A stretch of 64,000 bases of DNA from Desulfovibrio porci (GCF_009696265.1 NZ_VUMH01000003.1:1-64000), one strand, 5' to 3'; counted from the stretch's first letter, positions 51,809 to 61,160 are shown. Notes: generated from the sequence alone by a model not told the origin. Made by a program: numbers and translations.

Positions 51809-52477
51809 ATGCTGGATACGGTCTTTTTCAGCCACGATCTGCTGCCCGCCCTGAACAGAGGGCTGCTGGTCTCCCTCGCCCTGATCATCCCCGCGGGCAG
51901 TCTGGGTTTTGTGGGTGGCGTGCTTATCGGCTGTATGCGCGCCTTCGGGCCGCGCTGGCTGCGCCGCCTGGGCGACTGGTACACCGCTCTGTTGCGCGGC
52001 GTGCCCCTGGCCGTGCAGCTGATGATGATCTACTACGCCCTGCCCAAGCTGGGCATCTACTTTGCGCCCTATGGCGCGGCCCTGACCTCCTTCATTCTCT
52101 GCACGGCGGCCTATCAGTCCGAATACGTGCGCGGGGCGCTGCTTTCCATCCGCCAGGGCCAGATCAGCGCGGCCCAGGCCCTGGGCTTCAACACCTGGCA
52201 GACCGTGGTCTGGATCGTGGTGCCCCAGGCCGCCCGGCGGGCCCTGCCCGGTTGCGGCAACGAAATCATCTATCTGATCAAATACAGCTCCCTGGCCTAT
52301 CTGGTCACCTGTATGGAACTGATGGGCGAGGGCAAAGTGGTGGCCTCGGACACCTTCCGTTTCACCGAAGTTTTTCTTACCGTGGGGGCCTATTATCTGA
52401 TCATGGTCACCTTGGCGACCTGGTTGCTGCGCTGGCTGGAGCGGCGCTTCCACGTACCGGGCTTCGGCGCGCGATAA
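51809..52477 (+). CDS. Amino-acid ABC transporter permease (second)
   Basis: A second HisM/HisQ-type permease, 222 aa. The EAA loop is GALLSIRQGQISAAQALGFN. It is 15 nt after the ATPase gene. Two unlike permeases imply a heterodimeric channel. The structured repeat (copy B) follows. Confidence 0.92.
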   Translation: MLDTVFFSHDLLPALNRGLLVSLALIIPAGSLGFVGGVLIGCMRAFGPRWLRRLGDWYTALLRGVPLAVQLMMIYYALPKLGIYFAPYGAALTSFILCTAAYQSEYVRGALLSIRQGQISAAQALGFNTWQTVVWIVVPQAARRALPGCGNEIIYLIKYSSLAYLVTCMELMGEGKVVASDTFRFTEVFLTVGAYYLIMVTLATWLLRWLERRFHVPGFGAR

Positions 52478-52548
52478 AAAACGCGACGCCCGTTCTCCGG
52501 ACGCCGCGCGAGGCATGTGTGCTGCTGAAAACGGTCCGCTCTCGGGCA

Positions 52549-52687
52549 GATTAACGTTAAGAATGTGCATTCGTAACGTGTAAGGACGCCCACTTCGGCG
52601 TTTACCTGCGCAAATACATTGCGCGCACGCCTTTGTGGCAGGCGGTTGCTCTCGCAGCCGCCAAAGCAATTTCAAAGTGGAGTTGCG
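52549..52687 (+). repeat. Structured intergenic repeat, copy B
   Basis: Reverse-complement counterpart of the element at 20709-20857, starting GATTAACGTTAAGAAT and ending near GTGGAGTTGC. Hairpins are conserved: ACGTTA-GAAT/ATTC-TAACGT, GCGCAA/TTGCGC, and GGCGGCTGC-GAGA with its partner arm. Loop bases differ and some stem changes are compensated. It starts 71 nt past the last ABC gene, in the same relative orientation as copy A to ftsY. Confidence 0.8.
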
Positions 52688-52710
52688 TTACAATTGTAGC
52701 ACATTAAAAT

Positions 52711-52738
52711 ATATTATATAAATATATTTATATAATAT
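52711..52738. repeat. 28-nt perfect AT-only palindrome
   Basis: ATATTATATAAATA and its mirror complement form an uninterrupted A/T palindrome in a GC-rich genome, just right of repeat B. It lies at the left edge of the accessory island and could extrude as a cruciform or bind a nucleoid protein. Confidence 0.75.
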
Positions 52739-52812
52739 TTCTACCAGCTATAATACTAACATTTTTTCTGACTTCCAGAGGACAGTATCAGCCTTCATCA
52801 GCCAGTCTCCAG

Positions 52813-52846
52813 ATGCCGGGCAGGTCGAACGCCTCCCGGCATTTTC
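52813..52846 (+). terminator. Terminator right of the ABC transporter cluster
   Basis: ATGCCGGG with AGG (52813-52824) pairs with CCT and CCCGGCAT (52832-52842), followed by TTTTC. It is ~335 nt beyond the last ABC gene. Confidence 0.65.
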
Positions 52847-53240
52847 ATTTCTCCACATCTGCCATGCCAGTTCGTGAAGACATCAAATTTTCCACGCAAG
52901 TCCCGCTCAACGGTGAAGAGATGCTCAGAAAATACCCCGCGTCAAACCATGTCAAGCAAAAAATTGTTGTGCAGGCAATATTCAGTCGGAGGTATTTGGA
53001 TTACTTCGGCTATAACCTCTTTTTCAGACAAGGGGTCAACTGAAAAAGTCGTGATACGCTGTGCGGATTCCGTCCCACTCAACAAGGAAAGCAGTTGAAT
53101 CAGGATGGCAGACTATTTCCTTTTTCCAGTAGGAGAACACCGCATGGCCCGTAAACACCTGTCAGCTTCCTCAGCAGATCAACCGCCCGCGCAGGTCGGG
53201 TAGCACGATACTCCAGCCCTCTTTGGCATCTTTGTCTCAA
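52847..53240. other. Region of decayed sequence left of the integrase
   Basis: No gene is supported. Short frames occur (for instance 52864-53043, and a 19-codon frame at 53144 with AGGAG) but do not resemble known proteins. This looks like remnants from an insertion that has decayed. Confidence 0.35.
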
Positions 53241-54177
53241 ACGTCTATCTGCCGCACGTAAAACTCCGCAAGCGGAGCTGGCGCGTGGATGAGCGCATTG
53301 CCGGCAGCATCTGTCCCCGACATTCGAAGCGCGGGAACTTGCCGACATACAACGCCACGAAATGATGGGATGGCTGCATGGGCTGTTTTATCCAGTGGCT
53401 TGGCACCGGCCACCTGCAACCGCATTCTGGCGGTCTTCAAGGCAATCTGCTCTCTGGCCGCAATGCATAGCCTTCTGCCCACAGGGCAATCACCGTGTAC
53501 GGGCGTCTGTTCCTTCAAAATCCATACGAACGCTATCTTACGGGGGACGAAGCACAGCGGCTCATGCGGGCGCTGGAAAAAAGCGACCGGCTGGAAGTGT
53601 TTGCTCTTCGTCTACTTCTGCTGACCGGCGCGCGTAAGAGCGAAGTCCTCAAGGCTCGATGGGAGCATGTGCGTCCGAATCAGCGTCTGCTCACCGTGCC
53701 TCTGTCCAAGTCCGGCAAGCCGCGCCATATTTCACTGCTCGACGAGGCCATAGCGGTCATCCGCGCCATACCCTGCGTGCCGGGATGCCCGTGGCTCTTC
53801 CCCGGCCACGCGCCGGACAAGCCGCTCTCCGATATATATCAGTTCTGGAACAAGGTTCGGCGCGGACTCGGCCTTACCGATGTGCGCATCCACGACTTGC
53901 GGCATACCTTCGCCATCCTGCTGGTTAATGCCGGGCACTCGCTCTACGAGGTACAAAAGCTGCTGGGCACAGCGATCCCCGCACGACCATGCGTTACGCC
54001 CATCTGGGGCAGGCATCACTGGTGGCTGCAACGAAAACCGTGAGCGCGTTTCTTGCTCGTGCCCGCCGGGACGGCAACGGAGAAACCTGGGGCAGGCGTA
54101 GCGCCGTTTATTCGCTCATCACAAGAAAGAGCGTAAGCCGGGCAAGCCCCGCTGTCCGCCGCCAAGCTGGACACTGA
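53241..54177 (+). pseudogene. Tyrosine recombinase/phage integrase, broken by frameshifts
   Basis: Integrase pieces follow each other in different frames. First VYLPHVKLRKRSWRVDERIA (from 53243), then LSPTFEARELADIQRHEM (~53311), then SGLAPATCNRILAVFKAI (~53395), then a long segment (53495-54043) with NPYERYLTGDEAQRLMRALE, the catalytic Arg in TGARKSE, SKSGKPR, and HDLRHTFAILLVNAGHS. At LLG another base is lost, and HSDPRTTMRYAHLGQASL with the catalytic Tyr continues in another frame to 54177. All catalytic boxes are recognisable, but at least four frameshifts make it inactive. It probably marks an old integration event at the edge of the glycan island. Confidence 0.85.
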
Positions 54178-54555
54178 ACGCTGTGAACGAACAACAGAAA
54201 AGAAGGGGGGGAACGTCTGTCCGTCTCTGGACAAAAACGGCCCAAGCTGGCTCTCTCCGATCGCAACTCAGCCGCTCATCGACAGCTGCACTGTCGGTTT
54301 TTGAGCTGTCCAAAATTTTCAGGCGAGGCGTAATGACGCGAAACGACGTGATCATTTCATAACCGTGTGAGACAGAGATATTTTTATTCCAGCGGTAATC
54401 CTTGCCAACGCCCCTTCTTAATTGTAAGAATTAAAAAGAGGAAACGACAGTGCAGCTGTCGGAGAAATATCGAGGGAAACTCTCCGGAATCCGTCCGGGC
54501 GGCGCACGCTGTCCGCGCTGGATTTAGTCTTCATACTGTACGCGACACGCCTGAC
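54178..54555. other. Region between integrase relic and glycan operon
   Basis: 378 bp without a supported gene. It contains the 17-nt inverted repeat listed separately. A frame is open from 54367 into the aminotransferase, but its early part has no Shine-Dalgarno and no family-like residues. The glycan operon promoter is probably here but was not located with confidence. Confidence 0.35.
54280..54462. repeat. 17-nt inverted repeat pair, each arm self-complementary
   Basis: CGACAGCTGCACTGTCG at 54280-54296 is found as its reverse complement CGACAGTGCAGCTGTCG at 54445-54461. Each copy is a hairpin by itself (CGACAG/CTGTCG). The left copy is followed by GTTTTT on the plus strand. On the minus strand, the right copy is followed by a T-rich stretch. 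They may be outward terminators or ends of a small lost element. Confidence 0.7.
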
Positions 54556-55692
54556 ATGACGATGCAACATCCTATATACGTTACAAAAACACGTCTGCCA
54601 GAGCCGGAAACTTTTTCACGGCTCTGCAAGGACATTTTTCAGCGCGCCTGGATCACTAATAACGGTCAGTGTGTACAGGAGCTTGAACGTACCCTGGCGG
54701 AATACCTTGGCGTGTCGCATGTGCTGGTGTGCAATAACGGCACGATGGCCCTCATGCTGGCCATCCAGTGCGCCGGGCTGGCCGGGAAAAAAGTAGCGGT
54801 CACACCCTATACATATGTGGCGACGCTTTCCGCCTTGCTCTGGCTGCACTGTACTCCCGTTTTTGTGGATATTGAACCGGATACGCTCTGTCTCTCACCG
54901 GAACTGCTGCGCGGGCGTTTTGAGGAAGAACCGGATATTGCCGGAGTGCTGCCCGTACATATTTACGGTTTGGCCTGTGATGTGGAAAACCTGGACGCCC
55001 TTTGCCGGGAATACGGCGCGGTTCTCATCTACGACGCGGCGCAGGCTTTCGGTTCCCGCTATCACGGAAAAAGTCTGCTGGAGTATGGCGACTACAGCAT
55101 CTGCAGCTTCCACGCCACCAAAATTTTTCATACGGTGGAAGGCGGCTGTGTTGTTTACCATAGCGCGGACGCCCATAAAGCCCTGCCGCTCGCCCGCGCA
55201 TTCGGGCACATCAATGATACGCATTACAGTCTGGGCATCAACGGCAAGATGAGCGAACTCCACGCCGCGATGGGCCTGTCCCTGTTGCCGGGCACGGATG
55301 CGGAACTGGCGCGGCGCAGGGAAGTGCGCGCCATGTACGACGCGGCTTTGGAGGGACTGCCGTTGCAACGCCCGGCCCTGCGCGAAGGGCTGGACTGGAA
55401 CAGCGCCTATTATCCCGTCCTTCTGCCGGATGAAGAGTGCCGCGTCCTCGCTGAACAGACGTTAAAAGAACACGGTATTCATCCCCGCCGCTATTTTTAC
55501 CCCACGCTCAATACATTGCCATACCTGAAAGAAGAATGGCGAGTATCCTGTCCGGTTGCCGAAGATGCCGCCCGGCGGGTTTTGTGTTTGCCCATGTACG
55601 GCGGGTTGAACAGCAAGGATACCCAGCGGGTCGCATCATATATGAATTCAGCCCTGTATGGCAGCGCAAAACTTTTCTCCTCCAATTTTTAA
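54556..55692 (+). CDS. DegT/DnrJ/EryC1/StrS-family sugar aminotransferase (VioA/QdtB-like)
   Basis: PLP-dependent transamination of a nucleotide-linked keto-sugar. The 378-aa protein has the PLP fold: the cofactor-stacking region CNNGTMALMLAIQCAGL, the PLP-binding Asp160 in LIYDAAQAFG, and the Schiff-base Lys189 in CSFHATKIFHTVEGG. The HATK(I/L)F(H/N)T pattern recalls enzymes acting on dTDP-4-keto-6-deoxyglucose (VioA, QdtB, FdtB). The start at 54556 is the first Met in the family-like part and has no clear Shine-Dalgarno. First gene of the glycan operon. Confidence 0.88.
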   Translation: MTMQHPIYVTKTRLPEPETFSRLCKDIFQRAWITNNGQCVQELERTLAEYLGVSHVLVCNNGTMALMLAIQCAGLAGKKVAVTPYTYVATLSALLWLHCTPVFVDIEPDTLCLSPELLRGRFEEEPDIAGVLPVHIYGLACDVENLDALCREYGAVLIYDAAQAFGSRYHGKSLLEYGDYSICSFHATKIFHTVEGGCVVYHSADAHKALPLARAFGHINDTHYSLGINGKMSELHAAMGLSLLPGTDAELARRREVRAMYDAALEGLPLQRPALREGLDWNSAYYPVLLPDEECRVLAEQTLKEHGIHPRRYFYPTLNTLPYLKEEWRVSCPVAEDAARRVLCLPMYGGLNSKDTQRVASYMNSALYGSAKLFSSNF

Positions 55693-55712
55693 TCAAGATT
55701 CTGAGGTGGACA

Positions 55713-57731
55713 GTGGCCAACATCTATGTACTCATCAATCTCAGTATAAGCAATGCTTGGCTTGCCGCCTCTATTCACGCCAATCAACAGCTACTCGCCG
55801 CTCACAACATTGACTTGGTTCCATTCGATAGTGCAAACGCCGATTTTGTGCCTTTCAATATATCGTTTTGGTATGCTTCAGCCGGTGAACCCCTCTCACC
55901 CGCTTTGACGGAAAAGCTGGATACTGTTCAATCCAGTCTTGATGCGGGCCGTAGTGTCCTTTTTCTTGGGCAAAGCGCGGATTTGAACATCCAAAAAAAT
56001 TTTTTCGCTTTTATTCAAAAATATCTCTGCACTGAAATTCATTCAGTGATTCCGCTCATAATTATGGGCAAGCCAACTCTTTGCATGGAGTTTTGGTGGC
56101 AAGCAACGCCACAAGGAGTGAGCGAAAACCTGGCGGACAAATGGATAAACTATGCCAAAAATACTTCACAACTTGTATTACAAGCACAGGATGAGTGGGA
56201 CAAGGAACGTCTTATTCTGATTCCGTATCTGCATGATGCCATCACACAAAATAGTATTACAGAAATATCCTACCTGGTTTTCAAATTACTCGGCATAGAC
56301 GACATACCTCATATAGCCGCTCCACTCCCTTTCTATTATTTCACCAACACAGCCTCCGCGTTACGCTTGCTGGAAGCCAGACAGGTGCGCCACAACGATT
56401 GGCCGCCTCTTGATAATACGTCCTACATGGCGGCCTTGCAGAAGCTGGATCAGAACTGGGGGCCTGAGCCATATTCCCCTCTGTCCTATCGGCAGGCCCT
56501 GCTTGAAAATGGCCGTGAAGATCAAAGGAAACTGGAAAATCTTCTTGACCTCCCCGCGCATTCGCTGGATGCGCCGGACTGGTACGGTACTTTACCGGAG
56601 ATGGATGCCTCAATGTCGCTTAAGTCGGAGCGGCTGCATGCCTTTGCCGAGACTCTAACGCCCCCCATGCGTAACATTTTGCTCCAACGCTTTGCCAATG
56701 ATCATGATTTTCTCTCGGAAGATCAGAAAGCGTTGGCGTCGGCATTGGCCGCCATGGAAGGAACAGAGTTCAAACGCATTGAGGAAGCGCAAGAGCAGCC
56801 GGTACTTACTGTTCTGACAATGACGCGTAACCATGAAAAATATATTGGTTCGTGCATAGAGGGGGTCCTAGCTCAGAAGACGGATTTTCCGGTGCGTCAT
56901 CTGATTCTGGATCATTATTCAACAGATGACACGCCGCAGATTATCAACCAGTATGCGAGAGAATATCCTTCCATTCGGCCCGTACTTCTTAACAATTATC
57001 ATTGTATTTATCAGAACGTTCATGATCTGTTTATTCGCTGTAATAGTGAGTACGCCGCACTGTGTGACGGAGACGACTATTTTATTGACCCGTGCAAACT
57101 GCAAAAACAGATGGATTTTTTAAAAAGTCATCCCCGTTGTTCCCTTTGTTTCCACCCTGTGGCAGTGGTCTTTGAAGACGGGCAGGAGCCGGGTGTTTTT
57201 CCTTCGCGTGACATGCTGCCGCGCGGCATACGCGAAGAGTATTATCTCTCGGATCTGTTCAAAGGCAACATGATCCAGACCAACTCCGTTGTTTACAAAT
57301 GGCGTTTCAGGGATGGGCTGCCCGCATGGTTCCGGCACGATCTCTGTCCGGGGGACTGGTATTGGCATCTGCTCCATGCCGAGCAGGGCAAAATAGGGTT
57401 TCTGCCTGACATTATGTCTGTTTACCGTCGCCACGGCAGTTCACTGTACAAATATTCTTTTATCAACCGCCTGGAACACCGGCGAAAATTCGGAATGGCG
57501 GAGCTGGAAACCTATCATGCGGTCAATGAACATTTTCAGGATCGCTATCTTTTACCCTTGGCAAAGCTTGCCAACGGGGTTCTGTGCGATTTTTTGGAAA
57601 TTTTTATGAAAGAAGGCGACAAGCACTTTCTTGACCTGGCGTGCGAATCATATCCGAAATTCGGCAAGTTTTTTCTCAGTCAACTTACACTGACGAATCA
57701 GCCTCCAGTTGCGCAGGAAGTCCCCAAATGA
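55713..57731 (+). CDS. Large GT2 glycosyltransferase with unrecognised N-terminal domain
   Basis: The 672-aa protein (GTG at 55713, GAGGTG upstream) has a C-terminal GT-A domain from ~385. It begins VLTVLTMTRNHEKYIGSCIE, has LDHYSTDDT and the metal-site ALCDGDDYFIDPCKLQKQMD, then GDWYWHLLHAEQGKIG, and it resembles family 2 transferases. The first ~370 residues do not match a known family by eye. They include LVPFDSANADFVPFNISFWY and a region rich in aromatic residues. This part is clearly more AT-rich than the neighbours, which points to horizontal transfer. The wecC-like gene overlaps its stop codon. Confidence 0.75.
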   Translation: MANIYVLINLSISNAWLAASIHANQQLLAAHNIDLVPFDSANADFVPFNISFWYASAGEPLSPALTEKLDTVQSSLDAGRSVLFLGQSADLNIQKNFFAFIQKYLCTEIHSVIPLIIMGKPTLCMEFWWQATPQGVSENLADKWINYAKNTSQLVLQAQDEWDKERLILIPYLHDAITQNSITEISYLVFKLLGIDDIPHIAAPLPFYYFTNTASALRLLEARQVRHNDWPPLDNTSYMAALQKLDQNWGPEPYSPLSYRQALLENGREDQRKLENLLDLPAHSLDAPDWYGTLPEMDASMSLKSERLHAFAETLTPPMRNILLQRFANDHDFLSEDQKALASALAAMEGTEFKRIEEAQEQPVLTVLTMTRNHEKYIGSCIEGVLAQKTDFPVRHLILDHYSTDDTPQIINQYAREYPSIRPVLLNNYHCIYQNVHDLFIRCNSEYAALCDGDDYFIDPCKLQKQMDFLKSHPRCSLCFHPVAVVFEDGQEPGVFPSRDMLPRGIREEYYLSDLFKGNMIQTNSVVYKWRFRDGLPAWFRHDLCPGDWYWHLLHAEQGKIGFLPDIMSVYRRHGSSLYKYSFINRLEHRRKFGMAELETYHAVNEHFQDRYLLPLAKLANGVLCDFLEIFMKEGDKHFLDLACESYPKFGKFFLSQLTLTNQPPVAQEVPK

Positions 57732-59032
57732 TGCAGCAATATGAAAAAAATACGTTAAGTGTTTGTATTCTTGGATTGGGATATATCGGTTTGCCAACGG
57801 CCAGTCTACTGGCCAGCAAAGGATTCCGGGTGCATGGAGTGGATATCAATGACGTTCTGATCCATGATTTGCGTCATGGGAAATGCGCCATTTACGAACC
57901 CGCACTGGATGTGCTGGTAAAATCCGCCCTGCAATCCGGCAACCTCACAGTTAATACCAGACCCAGTGAGGCGGATATTTTTATTATCTGTGTTCCGACT
58001 CCCTTTACGACAGGTCATAAACCTGATCTCCGTTATGTGAAAGCAGCCGCGACCAGTATTGCGCCTTTTTTGCGCAACGGCAATCTTGTCATCCTGGAAT
58101 CTACGGCTCCCGTCGGCGCTACGGAAAAAATGGCGAGAGTACTGGCGGAAATGAGACCGGATCTGCGAATCGGCCAGCATAGCCATGGTGATTCCGTGCC
58201 TGTTTACGTGGCCCATTGTCCTGAACGGGTTTTACCTGGTCGTATTCTGCATGAACTGGTGGAAAACGATCGTATCGTTGGCGGCATTGACCAGGATTCA
58301 ACCCGCAGAGGAGTGGAGTTTTACCGTAGCTTTGTCAGCGGCAATGTGCAGGGCACTGACTCGCGTACAGCCGAGATGATCAAGCTGACGGAAAATTCCT
58401 TTCGGGATGTCAATATTGCATTTGCCAACGAACTATCGCTTATTTGTGAAGAACTGGACCTTGATGTCTGGGAAGTTATAGCTCTCGCCAACCGTCATCC
58501 TCGCGTGAACATATTGCGGCCAGGCGCGGGCGTAGGGGGGCATTGCATCGCGGTTGACCCATGGTTTCTGGTGGATTCCGCGCCGCAGACCACGAGGTTG
58601 ATTCGTGCGGCGCGGGAGGTGAACGACTCCAAGCCGGAGAAAATTGTTGCCCATACGCTGGACGCCGTGGCTGCTCGCCCCGACTCCACTGTTGCCTGCC
58701 TTGGCTTGGCGTTCAAACCGGATATAGATGATTTGCGGGAAAGCCCGGCCCTGCTCATCGCCGAAGCACTGGCCAAGAAAAACATAAATCTGGTCATCTG
58801 TGAACCTCATGTTCAACACCTGCCTCCGGAACTGGAAGGCAAGCCCAATGTGCGAAAAATGGATTTGCATAACTGCCTGCAAAAAGGGAACATCATCCTG
58901 GCTCTGGTTGGGCACAAGGCTTTTGCCGCTGTTGACCCGAATGCACTTGTAAAAAAAACTGTTATTGACGTTTGCGGGTTGTGGCAAGGCGAACGGACAA
59001 AACGGCATAGCCATGAAGCGGGCGGGAAGTAA
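57728..59032 (+). CDS. UDP-N-acetyl-D-mannosamine dehydrogenase (WecC-like)
   Basis: Oxidises UDP-ManNAc (or a related UDP-sugar) at C6 to the uronate. The 434-aa protein has an N-terminal Rossmann fold (CILGLGYIGLPTASLLASKG), IICVPTPFT, the Lys219/Asn222 region IKLTENSFRDVNIAFANEL, the catalytic Cys273 in GAGVGGHCIAVDPWF, and a C-terminal UDP-binding domain with LGLAFKPDIDDLRESPALL. GVGGHCIAVDPWF is closer to WecC/WbpA/WbpO than to UDP-glucose dehydrogenase. ATGA overlap with the preceding gene. Confidence 0.9.
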   Translation: MMQQYEKNTLSVCILGLGYIGLPTASLLASKGFRVHGVDINDVLIHDLRHGKCAIYEPALDVLVKSALQSGNLTVNTRPSEADIFIICVPTPFTTGHKPDLRYVKAAATSIAPFLRNGNLVILESTAPVGATEKMARVLAEMRPDLRIGQHSHGDSVPVYVAHCPERVLPGRILHELVENDRIVGGIDQDSTRRGVEFYRSFVSGNVQGTDSRTAEMIKLTENSFRDVNIAFANELSLICEELDLDVWEVIALANRHPRVNILRPGAGVGGHCIAVDPWFLVDSAPQTTRLIRAAREVNDSKPEKIVAHTLDAVAARPDSTVACLGLAFKPDIDDLRESPALLIAEALAKKNINLVICEPHVQHLPPELEGKPNVRKMDLHNCLQKGNIILALVGHKAFAAVDPNALVKKTVIDVCGLWQGERTKRHSHEAGGK

Positions 59033-59035
59033 AAT

Positions 59036-59914
59036 ATGGTAAGATCGAATATGCTTGCCCCGCTTCTGGAACTGCTGGAAAGTTCCATGACCATGCATGG
59101 CTGGGCGGGCCGGATGTTTGGTGTGCGCCAATGGCTGCGGGATGGCTCGCTTGCATCAATGCGCACGGCGTCTGTCAGCGTTGTGGTGATACGTCGTAAT
59201 GTCCAGCCGAGTTTTCCCTGTGATGTTTTTGAGCTCCTGAAAAAAGAAGAAGTCTCCTTTCAGAGCATACTGGTGGACATTCCGGAAGAAGACCATATGA
59301 CGACCTCAAGAGAGCAAGGAAACTGCGTGGATGCACACCTTGTCCTTTCTTCTTCCACCCCCTGGTACACAGCCTTCAACCTTGGCGCGGCCTGCGCCGG
59401 TGGCGACCTGCTTGTTTTTCTGAATGGCGCGGCAATGCCGCAAACAGGCTTGCTTGCCGCATACAGGGAAATGTTCCAAGCGCACCCTGAAACCCTAGCC
59501 GCACGGGGCGTTCTACACGTTACAGGACTTGAAGACTGTGCTTGCCAAGTCACAGGCAGTTTTGCTCTCGCCGATGAAACAGTGCTCTGGCCGGTTGATC
59601 TGGATGAAAACATGGCCGTGCGGGCGAATATTTTTTTCGCGCTGGGTGGTTTTGATGAAAGCCTCATCGGCGGCTATGGGGCACTGGATTTATCTATCCG
59701 TCTTTTTGGCTGCAAGCCGGACTTTTGTTGCCAACGCTACGCGCCAAGGGCGCGGATTGTTCTGGAGAGCCCCGAACATCCCGGCCTCCCTCTGGAGAAC
59801 TATCTGATGCAGCGGCAAAGAGCCTGGTTGCAGTTAAATGATTCGCTCAAGCGCTATCTGGATCTGTATGGCAAATTCTGGCTGGAGCATGTCAATAAGG
59901 AGGAGAGACAGTGA
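59036..59914 (+). CDS. Degenerate GT2-like glycosyltransferase
   Basis: A 292-aa protein. The middle and C-terminal parts look like the later half of GT-A transferases (PWYTAFNLGAACAGGDLLVF, then VRANIFFALGGFDESLIGGY). The usual DxD metal site is not present; that place reads LVFLNGAAMP. The N-terminus (residues 1-45) is unusual. It may act on an unusual donor, be a partner of another transferase, or be inactive. A weak Shine-Dalgarno precedes the start. A GTGA overlap links the next gene. Confidence 0.6.
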   Translation: MVRSNMLAPLLELLESSMTMHGWAGRMFGVRQWLRDGSLASMRTASVSVVVIRRNVQPSFPCDVFELLKKEEVSFQSILVDIPEEDHMTTSREQGNCVDAHLVLSSSTPWYTAFNLGAACAGGDLLVFLNGAAMPQTGLLAAYREMFQAHPETLAARGVLHVTGLEDCACQVTGSFALADETVLWPVDLDENMAVRANIFFALGGFDESLIGGYGALDLSIRLFGCKPDFCCQRYAPRARIVLESPEHPGLPLENYLMQRQRAWLQLNDSLKRYLDLYGKFWLEHVNKEERQ

Positions 59915-61158
59915 CTGACTGGTCGGCACAGCATGATGACGCGGGCGTGCTGATGATGTTCAGCTCTTCCCTGCCGCTCAGCCCATCGGGGTATGGGATA
60001 CGTTCTCACGCCATAGCCGGTCACCTGTTACGACACGGTGTGCGCCTCAGTGTATTCACCAAGCCCGGTTATCCCCTTACAGCCTGGACTGGCCCGCAGG
60101 CGGTAACGCCAAGCGACACCGTTGAAAACGTCACCTATAACCGTCTGCCGCTCCATCCTGTCGGTATGGGCGAGTTTGGGGAGGGATATCGGGAGCAGGC
60201 TTCCAGTTTGATTGCCGCTGTAGCCAGGCGCTGTCGCGCAAGCATTATTCACGCCGCTTCGGATATGGAAAACGGTCTGCCCGCCATGCTGGCCGCAAAA
60301 AAAGCGGGCACAAAAGGCATCTATGAATATCGCGGCATGTGGCACTATTCCACAGCCGCGCGCAACACATGGTTTCCCTGGACAGAACCCTTTCAGCGCA
60401 GACAACGGCTGGAGCTGCAAACCGGTCAGTTGGCGGACGCCTGTTTTGCCATATCCGAGGCGCTCAAAGCCGAACTGGTCGCCGAAGGTCTGCCGGAAGA
60501 CAAAATAATGGTTCTGCCCAATGCCGTGGATGTGGAGCGATTCGCGCCTTTGCCGCCCGATCAGGAGTTGCTGGAAAAATACGCTCTGCACGGCCGCATC
60601 GTCGTGGGCTTCATCGGTTCGTTCACAGCCTACGAGGGGCTGGAAAGTCTTATGGATGCTGTTCTGGAGCTGAACTGGCGCAACTTTCCGGTCTCCCTGC
60701 TTCTGGTCGGGGACGGCGCAGACAACGTAAAGCGGCTGAAGGCCCTGCACCGAGCCCGCGGCGGTCATCCGGCCATTATATTTACCGGGCGCGTCCCCTT
60801 TGAGGACGTAAAGCGCTACTATTCGCTGATTGACATCATGCCTTTTCCCCGCATTCCGGCAAAAGTTTGTCAATGTGTTCCCCCCTTGAAACCGCTGGAA
60901 GCAATGGCAATGGGCAAAACAGTTCTGGTCTCCAATGTGGCGGCCCTGACCGAGATTGTACGGGATGGCGAAACCGGACTGGTTTTTGAATCCGGCAATC
61001 CGCCCGATCTGGTGAAAAAACTGGAGGCGCTGCTTACCATGCCGGATTTGCGGCAACGCCTTGCACATAAGGGCCGCGCCTGGGTGCTGACTGAAAGGGA
61101 CTGGCACAAGATCAGTGAGCGTATTCTGCGCGTATACGAAGCACTGCTGGAGAAATAA
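59911..61158 (+). CDS. Glycosyltransferase family 4
   Basis: The 415-aa GT-B protein starts at a GTG with a strong AAGGAGGAG. Features are LPLSPSGYGIRSHAIAGHLL (acceptor domain Gly-rich loop), GFIGSFTAYEGLESLMDAVL and KPLEAMAMGKTVLVSNVAAL, the GT4 donor-side motif. It overlaps the preceding gene by four bases. The sugar is unknown. Confidence 0.9.
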   Translation: MTDWSAQHDDAGVLMMFSSSLPLSPSGYGIRSHAIAGHLLRHGVRLSVFTKPGYPLTAWTGPQAVTPSDTVENVTYNRLPLHPVGMGEFGEGYREQASSLIAAVARRCRASIIHAASDMENGLPAMLAAKKAGTKGIYEYRGMWHYSTAARNTWFPWTEPFQRRQRLELQTGQLADACFAISEALKAELVAEGLPEDKIMVLPNAVDVERFAPLPPDQELLEKYALHGRIVVGFIGSFTAYEGLESLMDAVLELNWRNFPVSLLLVGDGADNVKRLKALHRARGGHPAIIFTGRVPFEDVKRYYSLIDIMPFPRIPAKVCQCVPPLKPLEAMAMGKTVLVSNVAALTEIVRDGETGLVFESGNPPDLVKKLEALLTMPDLRQRLAHKGRAWVLTERDWHKISERILRVYEALLEK

Positions 61159-61160
61159 CG

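Noticed and set aside
52864-53043. 59-codon frame starting at ATG 52864
   Set aside because: No similarity to any protein I recognise and it lies in decayed sequence; kept only as part of the junction region.
53241-54177. Functional integrase with attachment site
   Set aside because: At least four frame changes break the gene, and no tRNA or direct repeat that could be an att site lies beside it.
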